64,000 nucleotides of DNA from Anaeramoeba flamelloides (Eukaryota; Metamonada; Anaeramoebidae): assembly GCA_027625915.1 (NCBI GenBank), contig JANTQA010000070.1, forward strand, positions 3,105,001 to 3,169,000. The letters run 5' to 3'. Position 1 is the first letter of the stretch, and each line of letters opens with the position of its first letter. Below, piece by piece: positions 21,645-35,000 of this stretch. The translations under genes and the position numbers were made by a program. The notes beneath the pieces were generated by a model. The model was given only the letters and a program-made list of their open reading frames with translations. It was not told the origin of the DNA and made no database searches.

Positions 21645-22330
21645 TATATATATTTAAATTAAAGAACATCTAAATATTAAATCTTATTTAGAATTCACTT
21701 TTAAAGTAATCTAAACCGATAAAAACCAGATATTTCAGTAATAAAAAATGCATAATGTTCAATTCAAAAATTGTAGAATACTTTTTTTTTCATTTTTGTT
21801 TTATTTTTTTAATTTTTTAAAAGATATTAGAGTCTCAAATTTCAAAATATTTATTGGTATTTTACGAAGATCTTATTTTTTTGATACTAAATTTGAAAAA
21901 AAAAAAAATAATATGAAAAAAAAACAAAGTATAGTAAAAAGTAATCTAATATAAACCAAGAAAAGAAAATAAAAGATAAACAAAACAAAAATTTGAAGAA
22001 ATTAGAAAAAATGATATTGATCTCTAAAATTGAAAAATTTCTTTTACAAGAAGATGGGATAAAACCACACCAAAGCACTTCCAATAGCCATACAAAGTGG
22101 GGTCACAATTTTTGAAAAATAGTTTATAAGTGAATCAAAAGTGTAATTCCATTTCTCAATCATAATAATAATAACAATCAATTTTTATTTTCAATTTTAT
22201 AAATTCAATTTCAATTAATTAATAATTGATTGATTAAATTAATTTATTTATTCATGCAAATAAATCATTAATTGAATTCAAAATATAAGCAATGAAAAAG
22301 CCAGAATGGTAAAAGATAATAAAAATCAAA
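21645..22330. other. Spacer, nothing recognised
   Basis: Lies between the TIR element and the RCC1-BTB gene's stop codon. AT-rich with A-runs; short frames here are not gene-like. Confidence 0.4.
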
Positions 22331-24148
22331 TCAATTAAGATCAAATTGCTTTTTAATTTTCAATAATTCAGATTCAAAATTACATTGATCATGTAATTGG
22401 TAATATTCAACAGCATCAGACAATTCATCGACAATTAATTCTGGGTCTTGGTCAGCTGTCAATTCAATTGAATCAGTATAAAAATATTTGATTAAAATTT
22501 CCAAGCTTTCGATTGTTTTATGAGAATAGTCTTGAACTTTATTTGTTTTATCTTTTTCATTAACATTATCAAACATTTCCCTAAACAAGCCACTCCTGGC
22601 CAATAAAATGAATTTGTGAACTGGTATTTCTTCATAGTTAGCCTCGTCATCTTCATCTTCAAAATCCTCTTCATCTTGATCATCATCAATTTTAATCAAA
22701 ATTTTAAAATCCTTTGAATCATCATCCTTGTAGAGTTGGGCAATATCCTTTTCAAGTGTATTATCCACAGATGGGGGGAAAGTTAATTGTAAGGAATTAA
22801 AAGATTGTTCAAGTTTTTCTATATCTGAAATCTCATCATAATAAACCCATTTCAGAAAACTCAAAGTTTGTTCTTTATTGATTGATTGTTTTTCTCCAAA
22901 TAATTTTTTTTGGATTTGCTCGATTGTTAATTTGGTTCTGAACTCAACAAGAGCCCTATGAACTGGGATTTGGTTTCCAAATTTTCCAATTTCACAATCA
23001 CAAAATTTTTTGTGTTCATATAAAATCCTGAGATCTTCCGAAAGAGTATTTTTGAAATCAAGAAAAAGAAAACTAACATTTGTTCCACAGGCAATTTGCG
23101 TCAGGTCTTTTGATTCCAAATAATTTGTAAAAAAACTTGGAAGGCTGATTTTTGTTGGTAATTTATTGTTATTGCCTTCGGTTCCACCTTTGGGAATAAG
23201 TGGTAGAACCCCCACCCATACAATTCGTTTTGGTCTGTTAAAACCAAGGTTCGTTGGTATCCTATTTCCAGTTGAACAGCTTTCTTCTCCTTTAGTTGTG
23301 GTATTAAGGTAAAAATGCTTTTTTTTACACCATTTCCATTTGTTTCCTTGTCACCACAGCCAAAGGTTTGTCCCTTTTTGGTCATTAGAATGGAGTGGCT
23401 ATTACCCAAAATTACAGTCAGGATCTCGGATCCTTTAAAGTTTTTAACAGCAGTGGGTGAACATTGGGAAATATAAGAGCCAATACCTAACTGTCCAAAA
23501 ATATTGCTTCCACAGGAATACAAAAGATCTGGCTTACTTGTGATGAAAAAGAAATTCGGTGCCATAGATTCCTGCAAAGATTTTGGTAACCTTGTCTTGG
23601 ACGTAGACAGGCATTCGTTCAAGACCACTGTTTTGGCCAAGGCCCAGCCTACCTTGATAGTTCGATCCTGAGGCATACAATTGGTCTCCATTACAAAGAT
23701 AATACGCAGAAGCATAGCCCATTATTAATGAATTAACAAACAATTTCTTTTCTTCAAAAAAGGTTACAGGTCTGATCTTTTCAAAAGTACTTTGGTCTGC
23801 ATCAAGAAGAGGTACTTCTTTAAAAACCATAACTATCAGACAAAGACAAAACCTTTCCTGATTCAGTTAAAACTAGATAGTTCTGACAACTTGAAACGAT
23901 GTCTTTGATTGTTTCGTTTTTGGGTAATTGGTATTTTCTTTTCTCATTACCTATTCATGATAAAACTCCAATTTGTTTGGCTTTTTCCAAACAAGAAAAT
24001 GGAATTGACCTCCACAAACGATCTTTTTTATTGTTTGGGTTTTTTTAAGGTTGCTTTCGGTCCATTTGGGTAACTTGTTGTTCTTTTCGTTGGTAATGAA
24101 ACTGTAACGTTCCTTTCCAGTTATATAAAGAGAGGAAGATTTGTACAT
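22331..24148 (-). pseudogene. RCC1-BTB-BTB protein gene with four frame breaks
   Basis: Read from ATG 24148, the minus strand encodes RCC1-type repeats (LYITGKERYSF, IKKIVCGGQFHFLVW, LYASGSNYQGRLGLG, LYSCGSNIFGQLGIG, LTDQNELYGWG) followed by two BTB domains: one around YEHKKFCDCEIGKFG...IPVHRAL and one around FKILIKIDDD...IPVHKFILLARS, ending at 22331. RCC1-BTB-BTB proteins are plausible CUL3-adaptor or signalling scaffolds. The domain order is continuous but crosses frames four times: near 23950-23956 (after FYHE), at the A-run 23822-23826, at the A-run 23546-23550, and at the C-run 23209-23213. Each is explained by one base gained or lost, three of them in homopolymers. A recent pseudogene or uncorrected assembly indels are both possible; the intact reading frames of its neighbours favour a real pseudogene only modestly. 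The strongly conserved protein argues for recent loss. Confidence 0.85.
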
Positions 24149-26093
24149 TTTTGGAAAATGAAAAAAAATGTGAAAAAAATCATTTTATGAATTTTTGTGA
24201 TCAAAACTTGGAGAAAAAAATGGCATTAGGGATCAGTCTTCTATGAAAACCAAGCAAAATTTTAAAATATGTTATTGGTGATAGTCTCTACTTACAAATT
24301 TTGTAGATCCCAAGGGTCAAAAAATTCTGATCGACTAAGAAAGCCATAAAAGAAAATTAGTTTAGTGAGTTCAAATTTTTTTTTCCATTTTTTCTGAAAA
24401 AAAAACTATTAAATTCATTTTATTTCTCACAATTTAACCATTTTTTACCCCGTTTATTGTCATTTTAATCATTATTGTACTATAACATTTCTTTGTTACC
24501 AGTAATATTAATATAAAGATTTTTTTTCTTTTTTGAGATAAAACTTTTGGTTAACCAAAAAATTGATATACTTAAAAAATTAAAAAATAATTGTATTTTT
24601 TTAAGAAGGATAGTTATAATAATCAAAATTTTAATTTCATCTAAAAATTTTACTAACGAAATTTTGTTTTTGCTCTAAGATAAAATTTCATTTTTCAAAA
24701 TAAAATTTTCTTGAAGATATTTGTGAATTAGTTAATTTTATTCTCAAAATTCAAAATCATTTTTTTTCTGCCAAAAATGAATTGAATTGTTATAAGGATT
24801 CTTGTGAATAAGACCAAATAATTTGTTAAATTAATTTTTCAAAATTGAAAATTTTTTTACAATTTTTTATCTTTTTTGAACTTGATAATTAATTTCTATT
24901 AGAGATCATTTCATGATTAGTATCAAATCATCCCCAAACATTTGATCATATATTGTAAATGATTTGAGATAATCTAAGATAAAACGAGAGTGATAAAACC
25001 AAATGATAAAATTTATAACAGATATCCTTGATACACACCTATTCTCTCTTTTGAATAATAAGCTAGTAAAAATTAAATTATTATTACATTTTACATAAAT
25101 TTTTTAATTGAAAAATAGAAAAGTGAATGATAAATTGAGTCAAAAAAATTGTTAGAAAATCTATTGTGAAAATATAAATATTATCTTTTTTATTTTATTT
25201 TTTATTTTTTGATATTTATTCATTAAGTTTAAAACGACAATTCTGGATATTATTTAAAAAAAAAAAAAAAATTGGTTTTTTGATAACAAATTCCAAGAGT
25301 CATCGATACCTCTATGTAATAATTATAGAAAAAATCATGGGTTAGTTTCATTAATTGTAATTTGTATCTAATTTAGTAGAACACCTTCATCTCCAGATTA
25401 AAATTTGTTCTTTAATTTCTGATTTAAGAAATAATATTCTTTTTTTTCTTTTCTTTTCTTTATGAAAAACTTTCAAATTACCTTTTCTGGTGTTTGAAAA
25501 ATTCAGCCATTAGTAAACTCTGTAATGATTGATTTTCCTTCTTATTTTTAATCCCCCCTATTTTAATTCTCTGAATTTTTGAAGCATTTGCTTATTAACA
25601 TATATTACAGTTTTTCCATACTTGAAAAAAGTCTTGAAAATAAAATATTTTCAAAAACGAGATTTTTTTCTTGTATACTAAATATTCTCCTTTATTGAAT
25701 TCATAATTTCTTCTTTTCAAGTTCAAATACTTTCCTTTTTTACTTTTCATGAAAAGACATTAAACTTTTAATTTTAGAAAAACATTCTATTAACTGATGA
25801 ATCAATTAGATCATGAATTTCTTTATAATATGATTTTTAACAAAATAAAATCATATAAAAATGATATAAATAATAAATTCTACAATTTGTTTTCTGTGGG
25901 TACACTTTTCGAATTGTTTTTTTAATCAATTCAAAACGAAAAAAATGTAATTTTTCAAATTCACAAAAAAAAAAATAGAGAGAAGATAATTTTTTGTAAA
26001 ATAATTAATATTTTTATTTATTACTATAAAATTTGATCAATATCCTAAAATATAAATAGGAATAAGAGAAAAAAAAAAAAAATAATTCAAAAT
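24149..26093. other. Intergenic spacer, nothing recognised
   Basis: About 1.9 kb between two minus-strand genes; should contain the promoter of the RCC1-BTB gene at its left end and the CAND1 3' end at its right. No repeat partner or gene seen. Confidence 0.4.
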
Positions 26094-29000
26094 TTAGAAT
26101 TTAGCGAATTGTATTCCTTCTTGTTGTATCAATTCAAATTTTTCTTTAAGAATTTGATTTGAAAGAATACCCTTTTCAATAAAACGATTAAATTTTTCAG
26201 AGCTTTGTCTGCCAATAACTGTGACTAAATGTAGCACGACTTTCAAAGCTGATCGAATAAGTTCTTCGTTTCGATCTTTTTCTTGTTTGACAGCATCTTG
26301 TCTCACCTTTTTAACGATTGATCTTCTGAGGGGGTATATTAATGATTCCAAATTGGCTCTTATTATTTCTTTATTCCTTTCTAATAATCTGGATAAAAGT
26401 TCGTGGGATATTAGAACGATTTCTAAAACAGGGTCTTCAAGGCCAATTCTAATTCTGGACAAAAATTCATGCAAATTTAATAAATCATAAGAAGAAGTTA
26501 GCAATGTGTTCATTGTATCAAAGGCAAGCTTTCGGTTATCTATGCCTTCATCCACAGAGTGAGTAAATGGCCCCAAGTGTACTTCTTTAATAAGCTCCTG
26601 CTTCACCTCTGTTTCATTATAAATTTGGGGTAAAATCCATTTAATTCTTTCTCTGATCAAAATGGGCTTATGATGGGCAGAAAAGTTAATTAGCCCAAGT
26701 GCTGCCAATCTAACCTTATGGTCCGAGTGTTGTATCCCATTTCTATAGAAGCTATCGATATGGTCTTTCAAAATTTGATCGAATTTTTCCTTTTTATCTT
26801 TATTGATTGCAAATCGAAGTGCAGTGATCACAGTGCATTTAATATTAATTATATTATCACTCAAATTTTGATTCTTTTGCTCTTCATTGTTCTCGGAAGT
26901 GGAGTTTGTTTTGGATTCATTTAGCTTCTTTTCCCCGTCTTCCTTTTCAACCATTTTTCGAAGTGAGGGTATAACAGTTTGTGGCGAAATCAAGGCAAGT
27001 TTTCCCAGGCATTCTGCTACCAGGTTTCGAATACCGGCATCTTCGTTGCCACAATTATCTATGATAATGGTCAGCATTTTATTAAATTCGGAATTAATTA
27101 CAAATTGATGTATTTGTTCCGAATTACTTGCAGATACCGCAAAAATGATTTCGCGAAAAGATCGGAACAGTAAATAAAGGTTTTGCTTATTTTGATTTTG
27201 TACATGGTTTACTTGAAATTCTAAAAAATAAGATAAATTTCCCACAGCAATGTTACCAAGGCAAAATGCTGCAGCTGTTCGTATATCGGCAGATTTATGA
27301 GAAAAGCAATTAAATAATAAATTATTAATTTTTTTATAGCCAGACAAATCTTCAATACGCCCCAAATGCCCCAGGCAATATAATGCCAAGACTACTTGTG
27401 GAATTGATTTTTTTTTTTTAATGTCGTCAATAAAGGTTGAAATTAATTTTTTTAGCTGCTTTGTTGGTGTTTGTACAATAATGGCTGAGATGCATCGAGC
27501 AACAGATAAAAAGGTATGCTTTTCATATTCTAAAATTGTAGTTTTATTTCTACTCCAATTTAGCATTGGTGATAATAATCTTTCTGAATTAATTACATTA
27601 GTTACTGATTTTTTTGTTTTTGTTTTGTTACTTTTTGTTGATGTTTTTTTTGTTGATGTTTTTTTACTGCTTTTCTTTGGTGATTTCTTGGTTGATTTTC
27701 TTTTTCTATCTTTTTCAGTTTCTTTCTCCTTTCTCCTTCTTCTTCTTTCCTTTTCCTTTTCCTTTTCCCTTTTCCTTTCCTTTTCCTTTTCCTTTTCCTT
27801 TTCCTTTTCCTTTTCCTTTTCCTTTTCCTTTTCTTTTCCTTTTCTACTTCTCCCTTTCCCCCTTTCCTTTATCCTTTCTTTCCTTTTGTCTTGCTCAGTT
27901 TCTTTTTTTATTTTTTCTTTGGTCTCTTCTTCTTTCTTTTTTTCATTTCTTTTTTCCCTTTCATTTCCCTTTCCCTTTCGCTTTTCATTTTCCTTTTCTA
28001 TTTCCTTTTCCTTTTTATCTTTTTTATTTGTATTCTTTTTTTCGTTTGTATTGACAGTTGATCTATTATTAATACAATTCATAATTTGTGAATATAAATT
28101 TATTGCAGAATCAAGTAATATTCCTTCTTTTACAACAGGGTGCTTAATTATATCAAAAAGTTTATTTTCAACAAATTGAATAATCTCTTCTAAAGTCCGT
28201 GGTTTCACGGCTAAAATCGTGCTAATTAAAATAATGCCAGATTGCGCAATTTGCAATTCATTAATATTCATTAACTCATATAATGTTGTGATTAATTTAC
28301 GTAATTCTGAACTGGAACTTAGATTGGAACCATATGATTTAATAATTGAAATCAGTGTTAATAAGGAATCTCTTTTGACAATTCTATTTTGTTTCGATAA
28401 ATATTTTCTTAATTGAATTATTATTTTAATTACCAATTCATTTGATTTAAATCTAAATTTTGAATTGTCATTGAAAAGAATTCGAAGCGATTTTAAAGAA
28501 ATAATTCTTGTTGTTTCATTGTTCAATCGATCAAAAAATAAATTAATTGCATTTTCCACTCGATCTTCTAATAAGGATCCCAGTTGTGAAATAATAATAC
28601 TAATAGATGAAATAGATGCATCCTTAACTTCTTGATCTGTATTTTGGATTTTAAAAACAGAAAAAACAATATCAAACAATTCAATGGCAATTTCTTTTAA
28701 TTCTTTAGGTATTTCAATTTCTTTTGATTTATTTTCTTCCTTTGTTTCTGTTTCTCTCTTTGTCTCGATTTTTGATTCAGCACTTTCTTGTTCCGTGTTT
28801 TCAATTCCAATTTCTTTTTCCTTTTCCTTTTCCTTTTCATTTTCATTTTCATTTTTCTTTTCATTTTCCTTCTCTTTTTCTTTTTCTTTTTCTTTTTTTC
28901 CCTTTTCAATTTTTTCATCTACAAAATTAAATTTTGTATCTATTTGAGAGTTTGGTAAAATCATTCGGGAAATATCACCACAAATCATTAAAGAAAGTGA

Positions 29001-32000
29001 AGATATTTTAAAATGTTCATGTTGAACTGCCTTTTTCAATAATGGCAATAACTTCATTATTCTTTTTTCTAAATTTGGAATTTTATAATGAGTGATAAAC
29101 TTTTTAAAAAATCGTAAAGATTCTGTTTTTAAATTTTCATTGGATGGGCTTTTATCTAGAAGTGCTCTTTTAACACTATTAAATAGCCTGTTTGTAAATT
29201 TTAAAATCACCTTTGATGGAATAATGCCAACTAATTTATTTAAGATCTTAAATATCAACACTCTAGATTGGACTTTATTTGATTTTAACTCATTTAAACA
29301 TGAGATAAATAGCGCATTTGACGTTTTCAATATAACTTCAACCAAATTATGAGTCTCGAAAGTACTCCGGATTACTGTTCTTGTCTGATGAAGTAATTCA
29401 TTAAATGTTTCAAAAATATCTAATTTTACATAATCTTCTCTTTCAGAAAATCTTGAGATGAGTATTGGTGAGACCTCTTTATGAAATTTGAACACCATTT
29501 CTGGTCGACTGGTGATCAAAGCAAATAAGCATTTAGCCGATGCCCTTCTTACCTTCCAACTTGTGTCGTCATCATCAGAATAATCATCATCACTGAATTC
29601 TTCATCACTTTCAGAGCCTGTTCCTGAAATTTCACTTTCTTTATCTTCTCCACTACTCATTTCAATGATTTGCTTAATAGCCCGTTCATCACCTGAATCT
29701 TCTTCAGAATTTGAATAATCAGAATCAGATAAATTTGGATCATATCTAATTAAATCTAAACTAACATCAAGAAATTCATCTTCAAATGGCAAAACTTCAT
29801 TCGGGCATCGAAGAATAAAACATTCAAAAGACTTTTATTTTAATTTTTTTTTTTTTTTTATTATTTGTGTTTTGTTTTTTTAAAAAATAGAAAAGCGATT
29901 AAATAAAATCATTCATTTTTGATTATTGGAAATATCTTAGTATTTCGCGGGAAAATTGAGAATTCGAAAACAGTAAGACATTTTGGGTATCAAAAAAATA
30001 AATTATTTCAAAAATACACAAAAAAAAAAAATAAATAATTATCAATACTAATAAATTATCGGTGTGCCAAAAATTTTGGAGAGAGAAAATTAAAAAAACA
30101 GTAACATTTTTATTGTTAAGGATTAACTATTCCCAACATTTAAGCTGGTAAGGAGAGAATTTTGAAGTGACTAAAATTTGTGTATTCTAATTCAAAGGGC
30201 ATCTAGATATATGTGTCTTGACACAACCATTAGAAGTATTTTAAACATAATTTAGTTTTCTAAAAAAACAGCAAAATTTTTTTGTGTATTAAAAAAATCT
30301 TTAAGTACACATATATTGGAAATTTCGATTCCAAGATTTGTAAATGTTGTTAGGTTTTCTAGAATTTTAAAGAATATAGCCAAACTATGGATTTTACATA
30401 TTTTTTCTGAATTGTGGTAAATCGCTGTTCCGTTTTTTTTTAAATATGAAATCAAAGTAAAATTTAAGAAATTTACTCTTAATTTCTGAAATTAAAATAA
30501 ACTAAAAACATTTTCAACTGGTAGAAGTCAATAATTCATTATATGTGAAATTATAAATTTCTTTTTTTTCGTTCAATTGAATCTTTTGAATTCCAGTTGA
30601 TTTTACAGTTTGTTCTTTGATTGAATTTTATTAATTATTTCTAAATAAGGGAGAGATAGATTTTTTCTAATTTATTTTTGAATATATTCTATTTTCTGAA
30701 ATTAACAAATTTTCAATTTTGAATTCTGTTATGTAAGTAAGAATTGGTGTATTTCTGTTTATTTTGCATATTTCTGTAATATATGAATTAATCCAAGAAT
30801 TTAAAGTTTTTATTTCAGAATTATAAATTTCTAATCCATATGTTAATTGGCTTAATATAAAAGGATTTAAATAATCTTATTTTTAAATTATTGTGAAGAG
30901 AATTGTTAATAAATAATTTTTTGTATTTGTATTAGATGTTTCTTTTGATTTTTTTAAATTTATAACTATTTGTGAAATTTTATAGAAATAAATACCTAAA
31001 TATTTAATCTTTTTTAAATCTTTTAAAATAACTACTTTATCTTTATTAGGTTTTTATCCACATTGAATAATAATTTCATATATTAAAAATTAATTGTTTT
31101 TAAACCAAACAAATCAATACAATTAATCTCTATATTTATGAAGAAAAATTCAAAAAATATCATATTTTCTAGAACCAAATTTGAATTAGATTAATTAAAT
31201 TAACCATTGTGAAAAAAATTTGGGACATTAAAAAAAATTGGGTCAGTCAAAAATTTGTTTTCATTTTTTAAATAATAAATATTAGCAAAATGATTTTTGA
31301 TCAAAGGAAAATTTTTTGAACAAATCTCAGATTTAAGAAAAACCAAAGTCATTAGTAAACATAATTTTCAAAGGTAATGTTATTTTGTTGCATTTTGACC
31401 ATTTAGAATTACTGTGGAACTCTAAAAATACACAAATTTACTTTTAATTGCAAACTTTACTAAAATTGTTAATTTTTTTTAATTAGATTACATTCAAAGA
31501 TCAAGTTATTGATTGTTTGGGAAGACCAAAAATTAATAACTGTTTTAAATTAAAGTTTGTATATGGTGATTTTTAGAATTTAAATGGTTTCTAAAATCTT
31601 GATATTTGGTTATTTTGAAGTTTTGATTGTAAAACATTAGTAGAAAACAATCTCTTTTGAAAAAATAGCTTTTTTGGAAGATTTTATGATTCAATTTGGT
31701 TTAAAAGCATATTTAAGATTAACTTTGATAAATTTGCGTTAATTAGCAATGATAAATATCTTATTGAATTAATAGATTTTAATATTTCCTAATAAATAGT
31801 TCTCTTATTTTTAGTAAAGTTTACAATTAAAATTCGGTTTTTCTTTTTTAGAGTTCCACAGTAATTCTAAATGGTCAAAATACAATAATTTAATTTTACT
31901 TTTGAAAATTATTATTGATAGTGACTTTGGTTTTTCTTAAATGTGAGATTTGTTCATAAAATTTTACTTTGATCAAAAATCATTTTGCTAATATTTATTA

Positions 32001-35000
32001 TTTAAAAAATGAAAACAAACTTTTGACTGACCCAATTTTTTTTAATGTCACAAATTTTTTTCACAATGGTAAAATTGAAATAAAAATCCATTTTGGAAAA
32101 TTCTTAAGAAATAATTGGAAATAATTTGCTTCTCAAAAATTTTCCAAATAAAAGTTTTTCCATTCTGAATAAAAAAGAAAATTGAATAATAATGAAGAAG
32201 TAAATGTATCAAATGTTAAATAAAAGATCAACAAATAAAAGATTTTATTTTTTTTTTAATTGGTTATATTTTTTCATTTTTTTGATTTCCATTTTTTTAA
32301 TTGGTATGTAAAGATATTATACTAGTATATATTCCATTCTCTATATTTATTTAAATATTAATGTACTTGGTTAAAAGAAATGATTTTACAAATTCAGTTT
32401 CTCATAAATCATGTGAACTCGATTGTTGTAAAATGTACCCACTTCCTTAAATTCAACAAATGAAAAAAAAAATTTTTTTGATTTTGGAATAATAGGGAAA
32501 TTCGTGATAATGATTTTTTAGTGAGACAATAAGATTATCGGGAGTTTGGCCAAATATTTCTAAATTTCTGATTTTATCATGAATAAAAATAGTTTTCATG
32601 AATTTGTCAATTATTCCTGAAAATATCTTTGCCAACTCAAAATTTGAAGATATAATTTTATTCTGTTACAAATAATCTAAATAATAAAGCAAAAGTTAAA
32701 TTATTTTTCCATATCTTTTTTTAATATTTATTGACTTTTTAAGTAATTTTTTAAACATTAAATTAAAACAAAAAATTTTTCTCAGTTTATTACAACTTTC
32801 TTTTTGATTATCGTGAATTTTTCCCATTCTCGGGAGTTTTGAATATTATCAGAAATATTTCAGATTATCAACAAAAAAACACAAATTGATGATATAATTA
32901 CATTATCGTGAAAACATAAATTAATCACTAATTTGCACATTTGTTATGAAAATTCGAATATTGATGTTATTTTTCTCTTGTAAAAATATTAAAAAAAATA
33001 TCAAAAATGATGCTATATTTTTCAGATCTACATCACTTGATATATTCAATATTTTTTAACAATTTTAGTTGTATTCACATAAGCTTTTCTTTTCTGGAAA
33101 GAAAAAAATAAGCTAAATTTAAGGAAAATATTTTCTAAATTTAATAAAGATTAAAATATAGAAAGGAATTGTTTAAAATGGTGTTAGAAGTGTTTATTTG
33201 GGAAAGAAAATTGAAAGTAGTAAAGTGAACAATTCAAGTTACTTAAAATATCTGATCGATTAGAAAAAAAAAATTTGGAACTAAAAAAAAAGGTTTCTTT
33301 TGACTTGGGGATCTTATCAATATACTTTTGAATTAAAAAAAAAATATCAAGTTTTTCAAATAATTTTTTTAGCTTTTGGTGGAGAAAATAGTGGCAATGA
33401 AAGAAGATAATCATATTATTAGAGTTTGGGAAATTCAGTTTATTTAAATATTTTTTTTTAAAAGAAAGAAAACAACAGAATTTAGAAAAAGAGAAAATGC
33501 CAAATCATTTTTTTATTTTATTGCCGAAAGTTTTTCACCTATAATGTTTAATGTTCCTAAATTTTACTCTTTTAGTGACATACCAGAAAACAGTGATTTT
33601 TTAAATGAAGCTGCATTATCTGATGAGAGTTTGGAACAGTTATTAAAAGAAACAATAGATGAGGGTACTGAGGTAAATGAAAATGATCAAGTTACAAGTG
33701 AAGAGAATAGTGGTAATCTTCAAAATTGCAATTCAATATTGCAAATATCAGAAGAGGAGAAAAAAGTAATTGACCGATCACAAAAGATCCATGAAAACAA
33801 AAATTCTAGAAGTTGTAGAAAGACTGTGGCAAAAAAGTTCAGAAGATTTTTAAAAGGGAGAAATATCAACAAGAAATATCACTTGAAGATTATGACCAAT
33901 TAATAACACTATTTATTTGGGAATTGAAAAAGAAAAACGGAGAAGACTTCGTTTTTAATTCCGTTCGTACATATATCAACCAACTATTTGCTTTTTTCTC
34001 TGTGTATTGGTTAAATCACAAATTAAAAAACCCTCCTACTTTAACAAATTGTCCATATTCCAGCAACTTTTTTCATATTAAATTAAGCGAATTATCGGAA
34101 CAGGGTAAAACTGGATCACATAGAATGGGATTAACTATGGAAGAAGAAGCGGATCTATTGAAAAGTTTGGATATTGAAAATAATGAAATGGATCTTTTAA
34201 TCGCAGCGTTTTGGATGATTAGTAAATTTACTGGGTACCGTGGTGGCGAAATTTTCAATTTAAAGAAAAAACAAGTCCAATTTAAAGAAAATAAACTGGT
34301 AGGAACATATATCGAAACTTATTTAAACCACAGAAAAAATCAAAACAATCTGATGGCTTTTAATGCAACTTCAAAAAATATCAGGAAAATATTCCACTAT
34401 CCTAAGGAAAAATATGATCCTTACCAAATTATCAAAAAATATAGCTTGTTGGTAACTCCAAAACGCCAACCAAATTCCCGTTTCTGGTCTGCAGTAAACA
34501 GTAACACTCAACGAAAATATTGGTACAAAAATATGAATATTGGGCGAGGTCATTTGTCAAGAATATTCAAAAACAGAATAAAGAGGGCAGGAATTGATAA
34601 GCCTAATGTGACTTTTCATTCCATTCGGGCTACTGTAGTAACTAATTTTGTTAGGAATAATGTTAATGATAAGCAAGGAAAAACATTTACAGGACATATT
34701 TCAGACCAGTCCTATAATGTTTATAAATCAATGGACGATATTCAATCAAAAAAATTTTCAAAAACACTATTGACAAGATATCCCAATGAAGAAAAGAAAG
34801 AAGAAAAATATCACAAGGAAAAAACTAAAATGAAAAAAAAAAGAAAAAAACCAAATAAAAAAAAGATCATAATAAAAAATGAACAAAATGAAAATGAACA
34901 AGAAAATAAACAAGAAAATGAACAAGAAATTGAACAAGAAAATGAACAAGAAAATGAACAAGAAAACCAAATAAAAACCAACCTTGAAAAAAATACAATT

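Noticed and set aside
22331-24148. Programmed frameshifting in the RCC1-BTB gene, because two breaks meet in-frame stops
   Set aside because: The breaks are in both directions and mostly in homopolymers, and one (23209-23213) is not at a stop; simple indels explain all four better.
27690-28060. CRISPR-like or satellite array from the regular CTTTTC units
   Set aside because: The units are in frame within a conserved protein and have no spacers.
27421-28179. Long plus-strand open frames rich in Phe/Ser/Leu opposite CAND1
   Set aside because: They are antisense shadows of the Lys/Glu tract; composition follows from the purine hexamers and no domain is present. The same applies at 28684-28947, 9272-9979, 34767-35367 (-), 40641-40838 (-) and 42280-42742 (-).
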